Source of the DNA: Rhizaria sp. SCN 62-66
Taxonomy: Eukaryota > Rhizaria, unplaced
Direction: 5' to 3'
Assembly (NCBI GenBank): GCA_001724265.1
Contig: MEDY01000071.1
Coordinates: 1 to 64,000 of the forward strand
Length of the DNA: 64,000 nucleotides
Shown: one piece after another, positions 9,036-18,600 of the stretch
How positions within the stretch are numbered: position 1 is the first letter of the stretch
Layout: every line of letters starts with the position of its first letter
The notes under the pieces: model-generated
The model's database searches: none
What the model was told of the DNA's origin: nothing
Seen by the model: only the letters and a program-made list of their open reading frames with translations
Made by a program: the position numbers and the translations under genes

Positions 9036-12000
9036 ATGTTGGGTGCACGTCGTCGACTCACTGCAGTCGCACGCACGAGGTTGCCACAACAGCCGTCGAC
9101 GCGCCGTCATATCACCAGTGCCACTCCCACATCGGCGACCGCGACTTTATCGAGTGTTGTCCTGCCCCGCGTTCCTACTGAGGATGACCGCGCGGCCGTT
9201 CATGCGCTCCACCGCCTTGTGTGCGCCAGCTCCGCCGCTGCGGCCGCGCGCGAGGACTACATGGCGCAGCTCCGCACGCGGCCCCTCACCGTCTCCAGCC
9301 CTCACGGCGGCTGCTCACAGTCGTCGGAGGCCGCGCGAGCTGCTGCGGGGAGCGGGATGAGCTTTACGCGGCTAGGCTCGTGGCGAATGCAGTTTGCAGA
9401 CTTGCCCCTTGTGTTCACAACTTGCAGCAGCGTAAACATGCGAGGAGTTGGAGATGGCAGTGGCGGTGGCCGTGACACGACAGCCTTGGTGCCGGGCGGG
9501 ATAGATCCAGGACATGCAGCAACTGCTGTCGACGACTGTGGACAAGCAGACATGTTTACGGAGCGGGTCGTTCCTGCACTGCCATCTGGCCTAACGCTTC
9601 ACGTAGAGTCACAGTCGCCGTCGCAGCACCTGTCGGCGTCTTCGCTAACACCACAATCGTCGCATCCATCGGCATTGTCACCGCCAGTGGGGTCACCCTC
9701 AGCGCCAGCCCCGTCGCTGCTCTCGGGTTTCTCTCTCAGTGGGTTGTTTGAGGACCGCTACCGCATCCTCACTGTCCAGCGCGTCCGCTGCCACTCCAGT
9801 CACGATGCAAACGCTGCTCAGTCGCTGACGCCAGCCGGGTTTGCTGCTTTAGTTGCTGAGCGCGGCTACTTGCTACCCCCTGCGCGTCAAGACACCGAGG
9901 CCGTTGCTGCCTCTCTCTTCACCAACACCGGCCACGTCAGCAACTCGAATCACAACACGAGCAGCGAGAGCAGTCGTCGTGCGTATCTGGACGACTCACT
10001 GACTGTGCGCACGGGCACTGCTGGCGGGACACTCGAGGCGTGGACTGTGCTTCCGCCACAGAGTGTCGATGCGGGGGTGGAGCTGACGCTGCGGCTGTAT
10101 CGCCCCTCACGTGCGCAGCGGGCGCGGTGGCTCGCCCGCGCGCTCGTCGTCGTCCCCGCCGCCGCGCTGGCGCTGCCGCCGCTGCTGCCCGCGGTCATGT
10201 CCAAGGAGCTCGCAGCGCTGCAACGGTATGAAGCGCACACCGCGTCTCTTGCAGTCGCCTCTCTGCCCTTAGTTACCCCCGCGAAGCTCAGCATCCATGG
10301 CGCTACCGCCGATGCCGCCGCAGCCCATGGCACTGGCAGTGCGAGTGCACACGCGAGTGCGCATGCGAGCGCCAGTGTGCGCGCCCCGGTCCCCGCGCTG
10401 TCACCGCACTATCTGCATTACTCTGCGTGGACCTTTGCGTCGAACGTAGGAGGTGCAGCGGCAGGCGTGCTCTCGCTGCAGGCGTTGCTTTCCGCAGTGA
10501 CAAAGCTAACAACGGTCGCTTCCAACAACAGTGCTGCTCGCACTAGCGAGAACGGCGGTGACGCCTCGACAGTGACTACCGATGCAAGCTCTACCGCAGC
10601 GTCCAGCTCGCCACCCGCGGCGGATCTCACCGCCGCGGAGAACGTGTTGAGAGCCACCGCGGGCTCGCTTGATGCCGCAGCGATCGACGCGTCATCCGCG
10701 CTTGACTCGGCCAGCGCAGCCGACGCCGTCATTGCAGTCGCTGCCGACTTGGCCGCAGTGGCTCCCGTGTCAAGCGCGACTGCTGCCGCAAGCGCTGCCG
10801 CCGCTGCCGCCGCAGCTGCGACGCTCTCGTGGGTTGCCAAGGACTTGCTGGGCCAGCTCGGCGGCATCGCGCTCGTCGCGCGCACAGCCCGCGCCGACGC
10901 GCTCGACGCCGACGCCAAGCGGCACCGCGTGCGCGCTAACGCTGTGTACGCCGTGGCGTCGCTCTTCGAGGTTTTCACGCCACTGTTCCCAGCCCACTTT
11001 GTGGCGCTGGCAGCAGCGGGCAACGTCGGCAAGAACCTGAGCTGGCTCACCACCGCGGCGACCAAGGCGGCCGCGCACATGGCGTTTACGGCCGCCACGC
11101 GCGGCGCGAATCTCGGCGACGTTACGGCCAAGGCGTCCGCCCAGGCCACCGCGGCTGGCGTTGCGGGAACCGTGCTAGGCGCCTGCGTCGCGTACTTTGC
11201 GACGGTCAGCTCCGCGCTGCTCACGGTCGTCCCCGAAGTCGCGGGCGCCGGCGCGGTGCAGTGGCAGCCGCTGCTGCCCGCGCTGCTGTGCTTCACCGCG
11301 CTCTCCAGCGTTTCATTACTTGCGGCCGTCGAAGCGATGGCTGTGGTGGGACTACCTGCTCTGACCCGACAGCGCGCTGACTTGCTGGCTCGCGTCTTTG
11401 TGCGCAACGCAGACGCACCGCGGAGTGGAATGCGCTCTGCCGCGCGCGGCAGAGTGCATAGCGCGCTGGCTGTTGCTGATGTGGGCCGACTTGAAAATTT
11501 CATTTTGCCGTACTTGCCGCACAGTGCGCATGCAGTTGGTATAAGCTACGATGTTGTAGCTTCAGGGAGCGCGACGACTGCCAAACCGAGTAGCACGAGT
11601 AACGGAAGTGTTACTATGACTAAGAGTTTTTCCATGGGCACCGGCATTGCGCCTGTGCAGGTGACGCTTATCGTCACTCCAAGCAAACGTTTTCTCTCTG
11701 CTGTCACTGTCACTAACAACGCTGACGCCTCTGACGCGCCGTCGCAGTCCATGCAGGCGTTGGCCCGCGCGTTGCTGACCCCGGAGCGCACGCCTGCGCG
11801 GATGATGCGCTGTATGCTCACTGGCCAACGCGCGTCCACGGGCTCTGAACAAGCGCCTTCAGCGACCAACGCAAGCTCTCAGACTGCGTCGACGTCTGAT
11901 CGCCCCGCTGAAGGGCCAGGCACGGGCAGAGTATCTTCTGCCACTGAGGGCGGAACAAGAACTGATGCATCAGCGGGGACGCAGCCAGCATATGGCCCGG

Positions 12001-12689
12001 CAGCTCAGACTGTGCGGAAATTCTATGCTGGGCTCGTTGAAGTTCGTGAGAGTGCAACCGCACTCTCGGCCTTTGGCGCCCGCGTCCTTCAGCTGTGGAA
12101 GAGCGCAAACACCAACACCACGCAAGCGAGCTCGAGTCCCAGCGGTACCAGCATGCTTGCGCCCTTCTTGCCAATCGCAACCACAGGCGTCCACGCGGGT
12201 GTTGCTTCTCTGGAGACGGGCACAGGCGCCGCTGCCGCAGCTGCGGTTGCATCTGAGGGCACTCGTGCACTGTGGCGTGCTGTTGGCGCTCTCGCACGCA
12301 CCGGCGCCTACGGGACGCAACTTCTCGCCCAACGCATGTGCGTGACTGACCCGATTGTCGGCGCGCATGCTGTAGTCTCTACGCAAAGTGAGGCTCCGGT
12401 CGACGGAGCCGCAGGCGATACAACTGTCAGCGGGGCGATCGTGGGCCGTCTCGTGGGCGCGCTGACTGCGGCTGCAGTGCGCGAGTGTGTTGCTGCCGAT
12501 GCTGCCGCGATCCTGGCATACTCCAAGAGCTTGCCTCCGAGCGAGCGTGTGCGCGCGCTTATGAGTGGAGATGTGACAGGATATTTTGTACACACAGCGA
12601 CATCAGCGCTGGCATGGACTGATGACCATGCGGGCGAATTTGTGGGCGACGTAAAGAAGGAATGGCCTATCGCCCACGAAAACCAATGA
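9036..12689 (+). CDS. RUS (DUF647) family protein, probably mitochondrion-targeted
   Basis: Single exon, 1,217 residues, TGA stop. I use the ATG at 9036; the frame opens four codons earlier at a GTG. Residues 1-40 are Arg-, Ser- and Thr-rich without acids, as in a mitochondrial presequence. The DUF647/RUS core is residues about 455-790. It starts HYLHYSAWTFASNVGG, corresponding to the family's YL.YS.WR..Q...S motif, then has SWVAKDLLGQLGGI (family WVLKDG.G), FEVFTPLFPAHFV and the ALIQAATR-like helix, followed by two hydrophobic segments. An Ala/Ser-rich insert of about 100 residues sits inside the core near 495-600. RUS proteins were defined in plants (ROOT UVB SENSITIVE) and exist widely in eukaryotes (C16orf58 in human); the biochemical function is not settled. 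The long N- and C-terminal parts show no domain that I recognise. Confidence 0.82.
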   Translation: MLGARRRLTAVARTRLPQQPSTRRHITSATPTSATATLSSVVLPRVPTEDDRAAVHALHRLVCASSAAAAAREDYMAQLRTRPLTVSSPHGGCSQSSEAARAAAGSGMSFTRLGSWRMQFADLPLVFTTCSSVNMRGVGDGSGGGRDTTALVPGGIDPGHAATAVDDCGQADMFTERVVPALPSGLTLHVESQSPSQHLSASSLTPQSSHPSALSPPVGSPSAPAPSLLSGFSLSGLFEDRYRILTVQRVRCHSSHDANAAQSLTPAGFAALVAERGYLLPPARQDTEAVAASLFTNTGHVSNSNHNTSSESSRRAYLDDSLTVRTGTAGGTLEAWTVLPPQSVDAGVELTLRLYRPSRAQRARWLARALVVVPAAALALPPLLPAVMSKELAALQRYEAHTASLAVASLPLVTPAKLSIHGATADAAAAHGTGSASAHASAHASASVRAPVPALSPHYLHYSAWTFASNVGGAAAGVLSLQALLSAVTKLTTVASNNSAARTSENGGDASTVTTDASSTAASSSPPAADLTAAENVLRATAGSLDAAAIDASSALDSASAADAVIAVAADLAAVAPVSSATAAASAAAAAAAAATLSWVAKDLLGQLGGIALVARTARADALDADAKRHRVRANAVYAVASLFEVFTPLFPAHFVALAAAGNVGKNLSWLTTAATKAAAHMAFTAATRGANLGDVTAKASAQATAAGVAGTVLGACVAYFATVSSALLTVVPEVAGAGAVQWQPLLPALLCFTALSSVSLLAAVEAMAVVGLPALTRQRADLLARVFVRNADAPRSGMRSAARGRVHSALAVADVGRLENFILPYLPHSAHAVGISYDVVASGSATTAKPSSTSNGSVTMTKSFSMGTGIAPVQVTLIVTPSKRFLSAVTVTNNADASDAPSQSMQALARALLTPERTPARMMRCMLTGQRASTGSEQAPSATNASSQTASTSDRPAEGPGTGRVSSATEGGTRTDASAGTQPAYGPAAQTVRKFYAGLVEVRESATALSAFGARVLQLWKSANTNTTQASSSPSGTSMLAPFLPIATTGVHAGVASLETGTGAAAAAAVASEGTRALWRAVGALARTGAYGTQLLAQRMCVTDPIVGAHAVVSTQSEAPVDGAAGDTTVSGAIVGRLVGALTAAAVRECVAADAAAILAYSKSLPPSERVRALMSGDVTGYFVHTATSALAWTDDHAGEFVGDVKKEWPIAHENQ

Positions 12690-13616
12690 GATTTCTCACA
12701 CATTTAGGTTTGCACCTGCTACATATTATTGTTAAATTAGTTGTGTATATCCATTTACGTACCATAAATCAGTGGCATATTTAAAATCCACGCTATATTC
12801 CTGTCGAATTCTTCTCTAGAGGTTGTAGTCAACGCACACAATGCTACGCCCTGCGTTTCAAGAGACTTATCAAACAGCTCTCGCAACATGATGGTTCATA
12901 TCGCAGAGACAATTACGTATGGCGGTACTAGAATACGTATCCGCGAACACAGCTATTTGAGTATTTTCCAACCAATTTTTGTCTCAGATGGCGCAGGGAT
13001 GACACTGAACAATCACACCGTAGCGAAGACTTACGAGGCTCCTGATTTGCAGGATATAAAATCAAGGTTAGAAATCAATTCAACAATGATGGCACAGATC
13101 AAGCAGAGTCGGTAAAAAGAAATGTCACAAAATGCACATAAGATGGTGTTTTCAATGTGATATGCATGTTTTTGTAATCCAACCACGAGCGCTGGCGGAC
13201 TTTGAACACCTGTGTTCCCGAACCATGGAAAGGCGCGAGGCTCCACGTCAGGGCGGCAACGCTTTAGGTGAGATGTGATTTGACCATATTCCCGCGTTGA
13301 TGCAAATGTGTATTTGAGTGTTTCCGTTTTAAGAGCCAGGTGTCAGTATTGTGTCAATTTGATGCCGGTGGTTGACCCTGTCAAACGCGCAATATCGGCC
13401 TGGATTTTGCATGCGATGTCCGGCCCACTCATCACTTGCATCTTGGATGGATCCTTGACTTTACTCATTGACACCTGGGTTTCTCTACCTTGCTCTGTGC
13501 TTTTCCGGGGGTATGCTTGCGTGCGAATGTTGGTTTATCAATAGGCAGCACGGGCAGACTCACGGAACAAGCTTCGTGTGTTTGTTTTGGATTGCTTGTG
13601 TGTCAACCAACCTTAA
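12690..13616. other. Long spacer upstream of thioredoxin reductase
   Basis: About 930 AT-rich bases between two same-strand genes. The open frames here (for example 12888-13115) have non-host codon use and no domain. It presumably holds the 3' end of the RUS transcript and the TrxR promoter. I found no tRNA or repeat. Confidence 0.4.
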
Positions 13617-15239
13617 ATGCTTGCACTTGGCAGGACTCTCAGTTCTAAGCTCTTCCGTACCCCTGCGCGCTTCGCTGCGGCTGCTTCTTTGACTTCCGCT
13701 TCTTCCTTAATTGGCTATAGGCACATGTCTACTCTTCCCGAGTACGACCTGGCCGTGATCGGTGGTGGCTCTGGCGGCATGGCAGCCGCCAAGGAGGCCG
13801 CCGCTCTCGGCGCCAAGGTCGTTCTCTTCGACTATGTCAAGCCCTCGAACCAGGGTACCACCTGGGGTCTTGGCGGTACATGCGTTAACGTCGGCTGCGT
13901 TCCCAAGAAGCTTATGCACTACGCTGCCGGCATCGGCCACCAGCTGCACCACGATGCAGAGAAGTATGGCTTCGAGTTCGGCGACAAGCCCCCCACGTTC
14001 AAGTGGGACAAGCTGGTTGAGACTGTCCAGAACCACATCCGTAAGCTCAACTTCGGCTACAAGAACGGTCTCCGTTCCGCCAAGGTTCAGTACATCAACT
14101 CCCTCGCTGCGTTTGAGGATGCTAACACCCTGTCCTACACCCTCAAGGGCAAGGAGGAGCGTCTCTCGGCCAAGAAGGTCCTCATCGCCACCGGCGGCCG
14201 CCCCGTGATCCCCGCCGACGTGCAGGGCGCCACTGAGCTCGCCATCACCTCCGACGACCTCTTCTCGCTCGAGCGCGCCCCCGGCAAGACCCTCGTCGTC
14301 GGTGCCTCGTACATCGCCCTCGAATGCGCCGGCCTGCTCACCTCGCTGGGCTTCGACACCCACGTCGCCGTGCGCTCTATCTTGCTCCGCGGCTTCGACC
14401 GCCAGTGCGCGGACAAGATCGGCGAGATGATGCGTCTTACGGGCACGCGCTTCCACCAGAAGCTTCCCACGAAGATGGACAAGACCGCGGATGGCCGCAT
14501 CGGCGTCGTCTTTTCCGACGGCTCCACCGACGCCTTCGACACCGTGCTCTACGCCACGGGCCGCTACGCCGACACGCAGAAGATCGGCCTCGACAAGGCC
14601 GGTGTGACTGCGCAGGCCGATGGCAAGTTCATTGTCAACGACCAGGAGCAGACCAACGTCCCCTCTGTCTACGCCATCGGCGACATCCTCAAGGGCCGCC
14701 CCGAGCTCACCCCGGTCGCGATCAAGACCGGCGAGCTGCTCGCGCGCCGTCTCTTTGGCGGCGCCTCGGCCAAGATGGACTGGAACCTGATCCCCACGAC
14801 GGTCTTCACGCCCGTCGAGTACGGCGCTATCGGCCTCTCCGAGGAGGACGCGATCCAGACTCACGGCGCGGAGAACGTCGAGACGTACCTCTGGGAGTTC
14901 ACCACTCTCGAGCACGCCGCGGCGCACCGCGAGAAGGTTAAGTGGGAGTGCGCGGACGAGTTCGACGTCGACATGCCCGCGTCGTGCCTCTGCAAGCTCG
15001 TCACGCTCAAGAACGAGGGCGAGCGCGTCATCGGCTTCCACTTCGTCGGCCCGAACGCCGGCGAGGTGACGCAGGGTTTCGCGGTTGCCATGCGCGCTGG
15101 CGCCACTAAGAAGCACTTCGACGATACCGTGGGCATCCACCCCACGGACGCCGAGGCGTTTGTCACGATGGCCGTCACCCGGTCGTCCGGTCTCGACTTC
15201 GTCGCGGCCGGCGGCTGTGGTGGCGGCAAGTGCGGGTAA
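13617..15239 (+). CDS. TRXR: High-Mr thioredoxin reductase with Plasmodium-type CX4C tail
   Basis: Single exon, 540 residues, TAA stop. FAD domain GGGSGG (49-54); N-terminal redox pair Cys89/Cys94 in CVNVGCVPKK; NADPH domain VVGASYIALECAG; second FAD motif YAIGDI; dimer domain with catalytic His508-Glu513 (HPTDAE). The C-terminus is GGCGGGKCG, so the second redox pair is Cys534/Cys539, spaced by four residues. This is not the Cys-Sec of mammals or the adjacent Cys-Cys of insects; it matches the tail of Plasmodium TrxR. The reaction is NADPH-dependent reduction of thioredoxin, with electrons passing FAD, N-terminal cysteines, then the C-terminal cysteines of the other subunit. Residues 1-36 form a basic Ser/Ala-rich presequence, and a second Met at 37 (13725) begins exactly where cytosolic family members start, so dual targeting is likely. 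Confidence 0.96.
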   Translation: MLALGRTLSSKLFRTPARFAAAASLTSASSLIGYRHMSTLPEYDLAVIGGGSGGMAAAKEAAALGAKVVLFDYVKPSNQGTTWGLGGTCVNVGCVPKKLMHYAAGIGHQLHHDAEKYGFEFGDKPPTFKWDKLVETVQNHIRKLNFGYKNGLRSAKVQYINSLAAFEDANTLSYTLKGKEERLSAKKVLIATGGRPVIPADVQGATELAITSDDLFSLERAPGKTLVVGASYIALECAGLLTSLGFDTHVAVRSILLRGFDRQCADKIGEMMRLTGTRFHQKLPTKMDKTADGRIGVVFSDGSTDAFDTVLYATGRYADTQKIGLDKAGVTAQADGKFIVNDQEQTNVPSVYAIGDILKGRPELTPVAIKTGELLARRLFGGASAKMDWNLIPTTVFTPVEYGAIGLSEEDAIQTHGAENVETYLWEFTTLEHAAAHREKVKWECADEFDVDMPASCLCKLVTLKNEGERVIGFHFVGPNAGEVTQGFAVAMRAGATKKHFDDTVGIHPTDAEAFVTMAVTRSSGLDFVAAGGCGGGKCG

Positions 15240-15657
15240 CCCCGCAAGCCCCCCTGAGTGTGAAACTATTGCAACTGCGATTGCTGAGGCAGATGATGAA
15301 GATCTCGCTAAGGTTAAGTCGCTTGTTGCCAACTTATGAGTGAGGACTGCGTTCGCTATGCAAAATGAAACACAGTTGGTTTTATTCAATGTTGCTTATA
15401 TGCATTGCGTCTGTCAAGCTATAATAATACAGAACTTAATTACAGAGCCCAAGAATCAATATCAGTTCGTTCAATATCATTTCGTTATCATTTCGTAGGT
15501 TCAATTTGACTTATTTTGAAGATCTAGCATTTTGTATTAACCTAAGTTGAACACTTCTTGTGAAGCTTGACTAATGTATCTGATTCTTGAATACGTAACA
15601 AATTTAGCGCAAATAAATGCATAACTATTGTTGTGATCACATAAGCCCAATCCTGCG
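15240..15657. other. Convergent spacer after TrxR and the CNBD gene
   Basis: An AT-rich convergent 3' spacer. It has AATAAA on the plus strand at 15612-15617 and on the minus strand at 15381-15386, each far into the region, so the transcripts may overlap. A short imperfect tandem repeat lies at 15456-15497. Confidence 0.4.
15456..15497. repeat. Short imperfect tandem repeat
   Basis: Three degenerate copies of a TCAATATCATTTCGT-like unit in the TrxR/CNBD convergent spacer. No function is evident. Confidence 0.6.
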
Positions 15658-18600
15658 TTACTTGGGCTGGCGACTGACGAACTGCGCGTAGTTCCACACA
15701 GTGGGTTGTACGTTGTCATCATTCGCAACACCGCCGACACCAGCTGCTCCAGCTGGCCGTGCGTTCGCGCTTGCCTCGAGCCTGCTACGAAGCCATCCTT
15801 TCGGATCGGCCGCCGCCACTGCGGCCGCCGCAGCCGCATCCCTGGCTCTACCACCACCAGGTGAGAATGAAGCCAGCTTGCTGCTGCCTCCGCTCGCACC
15901 AGCACTACGGGCCGTCTGAGCCCCGCTTGCTGAGCTCGTGGTGACTGCGAGTGCGGCCAGCGATGCCGGCGGATGCGAGGGCGGGCCGCGCGCGGAGGTC
16001 GACAGTGGCACAGTGCGCGTGTGTGGTTGCGTGCGGGGACCGCGGGCGGAGCTGTTGTGCTGTGACGTCGCAGGGGCGTCTGAAAATGGGCTAAAGGAGC
16101 TTGGTGCAACACGCTCGCAAAAAGGTGCCACAACTGCGCCACTTTGCTGTTGTTGCTGTTGCTGTTGCTGAAACTGGGGTTGTTGCTGCTGTTGTCGCAC
16201 TGCTGCGCTGCGGCTGATGTTCGGTAACGTTACAGAGCTGCTGTCACCGCTCAGGGGCGCCGTCTGCGCCCATGGATGCGCAATAACTTGAGCAGCTGCT
16301 GCACGTGGATTCGCGCTTCCGCCGAGTGCTCGCGCCATGGCTCCAAAGACATGCCTGCGCCTGCGCGCCTCCCGATCATAAATGTCGCAGTTCTCAGCTA
16401 AAGTCACGACAAGCGCGTCTACGGGCACTGCTGCACTGACTGCACCTGTGAAGGAGAAACGGTCCAACGAGCCCGCAGCGGCAATGCCCGGCGCGTCCTC
16501 GTCCGCAGCCTCGGCGGCACGCGCAGCGGCAGTCTCAGGATCATCACCTGCAGCAAGAGCAACGGCCAGCGCACGCCGACGCGCTGCGGCGCGCAGGAAC
16601 GGATCTGCACGAACCGGCTCGTGCACACCACAGTCAATGCGGGCGCTGGTCGTGTACCGCGCCGTGTTATGACCGCTAGCGGTGTTCACACCCGGGTTTA
16701 TCGTCGATGCTTCGGCCACTGCAGAGGCATCGTGGGGAGATTGGAGCGCGTGGTCAATGTCGCCGTCACGGACGCGCTGAAGGCGTTGCTGTTCTTGAGC
16801 TTGTTGTTCACGTTGCTCCTGTTCGCGCTCGCGGCGAAGTCGCTCCTCGCGCTGCTGCTGTTGCTGACGCTCAAGCTCTGCGCCTTTCCGCGACGCCGCA
16901 AGCCCGCGTGGCTGAGTTGGGGTTGGAGTGCCTCGCGGGGAGCCCGGAACAGCAGGTGCCTGGCCAGAAGCAGTGCTGCCGGGAGCATATGCAAGCGCAA
17001 GCGGGCCACGTGCGTCACCGCCAGTCTGGAAGGAAAGAATACGCGCGCGCGTCGGCGTGTTGCCGCTGCCAGCGGTACCAGTGCCGTTGGCCTTTGATTC
17101 TTCTGCCGCTTGCACGACAGCGGCTGCCATCGCTGCAGCGGTCTCCATCATCGCCGGCGGTGTTGCCACGCGATCAGGCACGGGAGGTGTCGCGCCACGT
17201 CGTGCTGCACCAGCAGCTGCTGCAGCCGCCGCAACAGCAGCCTTTTGCGTGACTGTGATCACCGCGTTTGACGCAATACTGCTGCGGCGCGAACCAGCAC
17301 GGCCACCCACACCGTGGCTCATCAACGGCGCGCCGGAGGACAACAGGTCAATCACGGTGCCAGCACCAACGGCGCCGCGCAACATGGCGCCTGCACCGCC
17401 ACCAACGCCCATCAAGCTGCCCGACGCACGGCCCGACGAGGCTGATGCCGCAGGATCACGCCCGTGGTCCGAGTGCAGAGCACGTTCAAGCAGACTCGTG
17501 TAACGCGTCATACCAGAGCCTTCAGCTGCAGTGGGCGAGGCCGCAGCGGCCGCGTGACTGTGTAGAGCGACGAGGCCAGCGTCTTGTCCGTGGACTGCGT
17601 TGCTCAGAGCAGTTGACGCAGCCACAGTCTCAATGGACGCACTCAGGGTCAGGCCTAACCCAATACTGCCACGCCGCGCACCAGTGCCAGGACCCGCACC
17701 GGCTGAAAAGGCTTCACCACCAGTTACGCTGCCGCGGCGTCCGCTGAGCGGCGGCGCGGGGCCCGAACTCAGTCCGATCCCAGGACCAGGAAGAACAAGA
17801 TCAGTGACGCTGCCGCGGCGCACCGCAGGCGCACCGTGAGGCGCGCCGTCTGCGACTGACCCACGGCGGCCGCCCAGGGTGGGCGACGTCCCACCCGCAC
17901 CGCCAGGCCGGGCATGGCCGGCTGCTGGGGGAACATGTCCGTGTCCGTGGCCCAGTGCTGGACGGCTGCCAAAGCCCGGCGTACCGGGGCGGCCTCCGAG
18001 AGGCGTGTCTGGCCGCGCACGTGTCGCGAGCAAATGGCCAGAAGCAATAAGGGCCTTGTGTGCGGCAGCAGCGATGGCCTGGGCGTCAGCGTGGGGAGAC
18101 GCACCACTCGAACTCGCACCTGCAACAGCGGCGGCAGCACCTGCGGAACCTGGCGCGTCGCGGTTCAGGAGCCTGTTGACGGCGTGCGCGGCGAGAGCTT
18201 CCTCAACTTGCCCGCGCTCAGCGTGCAATAATGCCTCCTGCAGCACAAGCCGCTGCTGACGCGGGTTGAGCAGCGACAGCTTGCGAGCCGTTTCCTCGGC
18301 CAGCTCAGCCGCGGCGCGGACTGCAGTGCGCGTGGCGTCTGAAGCAGGGATACCAGCAACGGCAAGCACGCGGTCGTGCAGGTGCGACAGGTGCGCGTAC
18401 GACAGTGCTTGTAGCAGCATACGGCGAGAGCCCTTAAAGACGCGCAGGAACACTGGCATTGGCAACGCGTACACTCGCACTTGTGGTGTTGCAGCCAACA
18501 CTGTGCACGAGCGCCGCGGCAGCCACGACGGCGGCGGGACACCACGCAGACCTGCAGGTGCAACGTCGGGATCGCGCGGCCGTCCACTACTGCCACCAGG

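Noticed and set aside
12888-13115. A 75-codon open frame in the spacer before TrxR
   Set aside because: AT-rich codons, no domain, no splice partners, and well within chance for a 900-base AT-rich spacer.
15085-15339. An overlapping frame past the TrxR stop ending AEADDEDLAKVKSLVANL
   Set aside because: The downstream part looks peptide-like, but the TrxR tail CGGGKCG is exactly the family end, no GTACGT donor joins the frames, and codon use there is not host-like.
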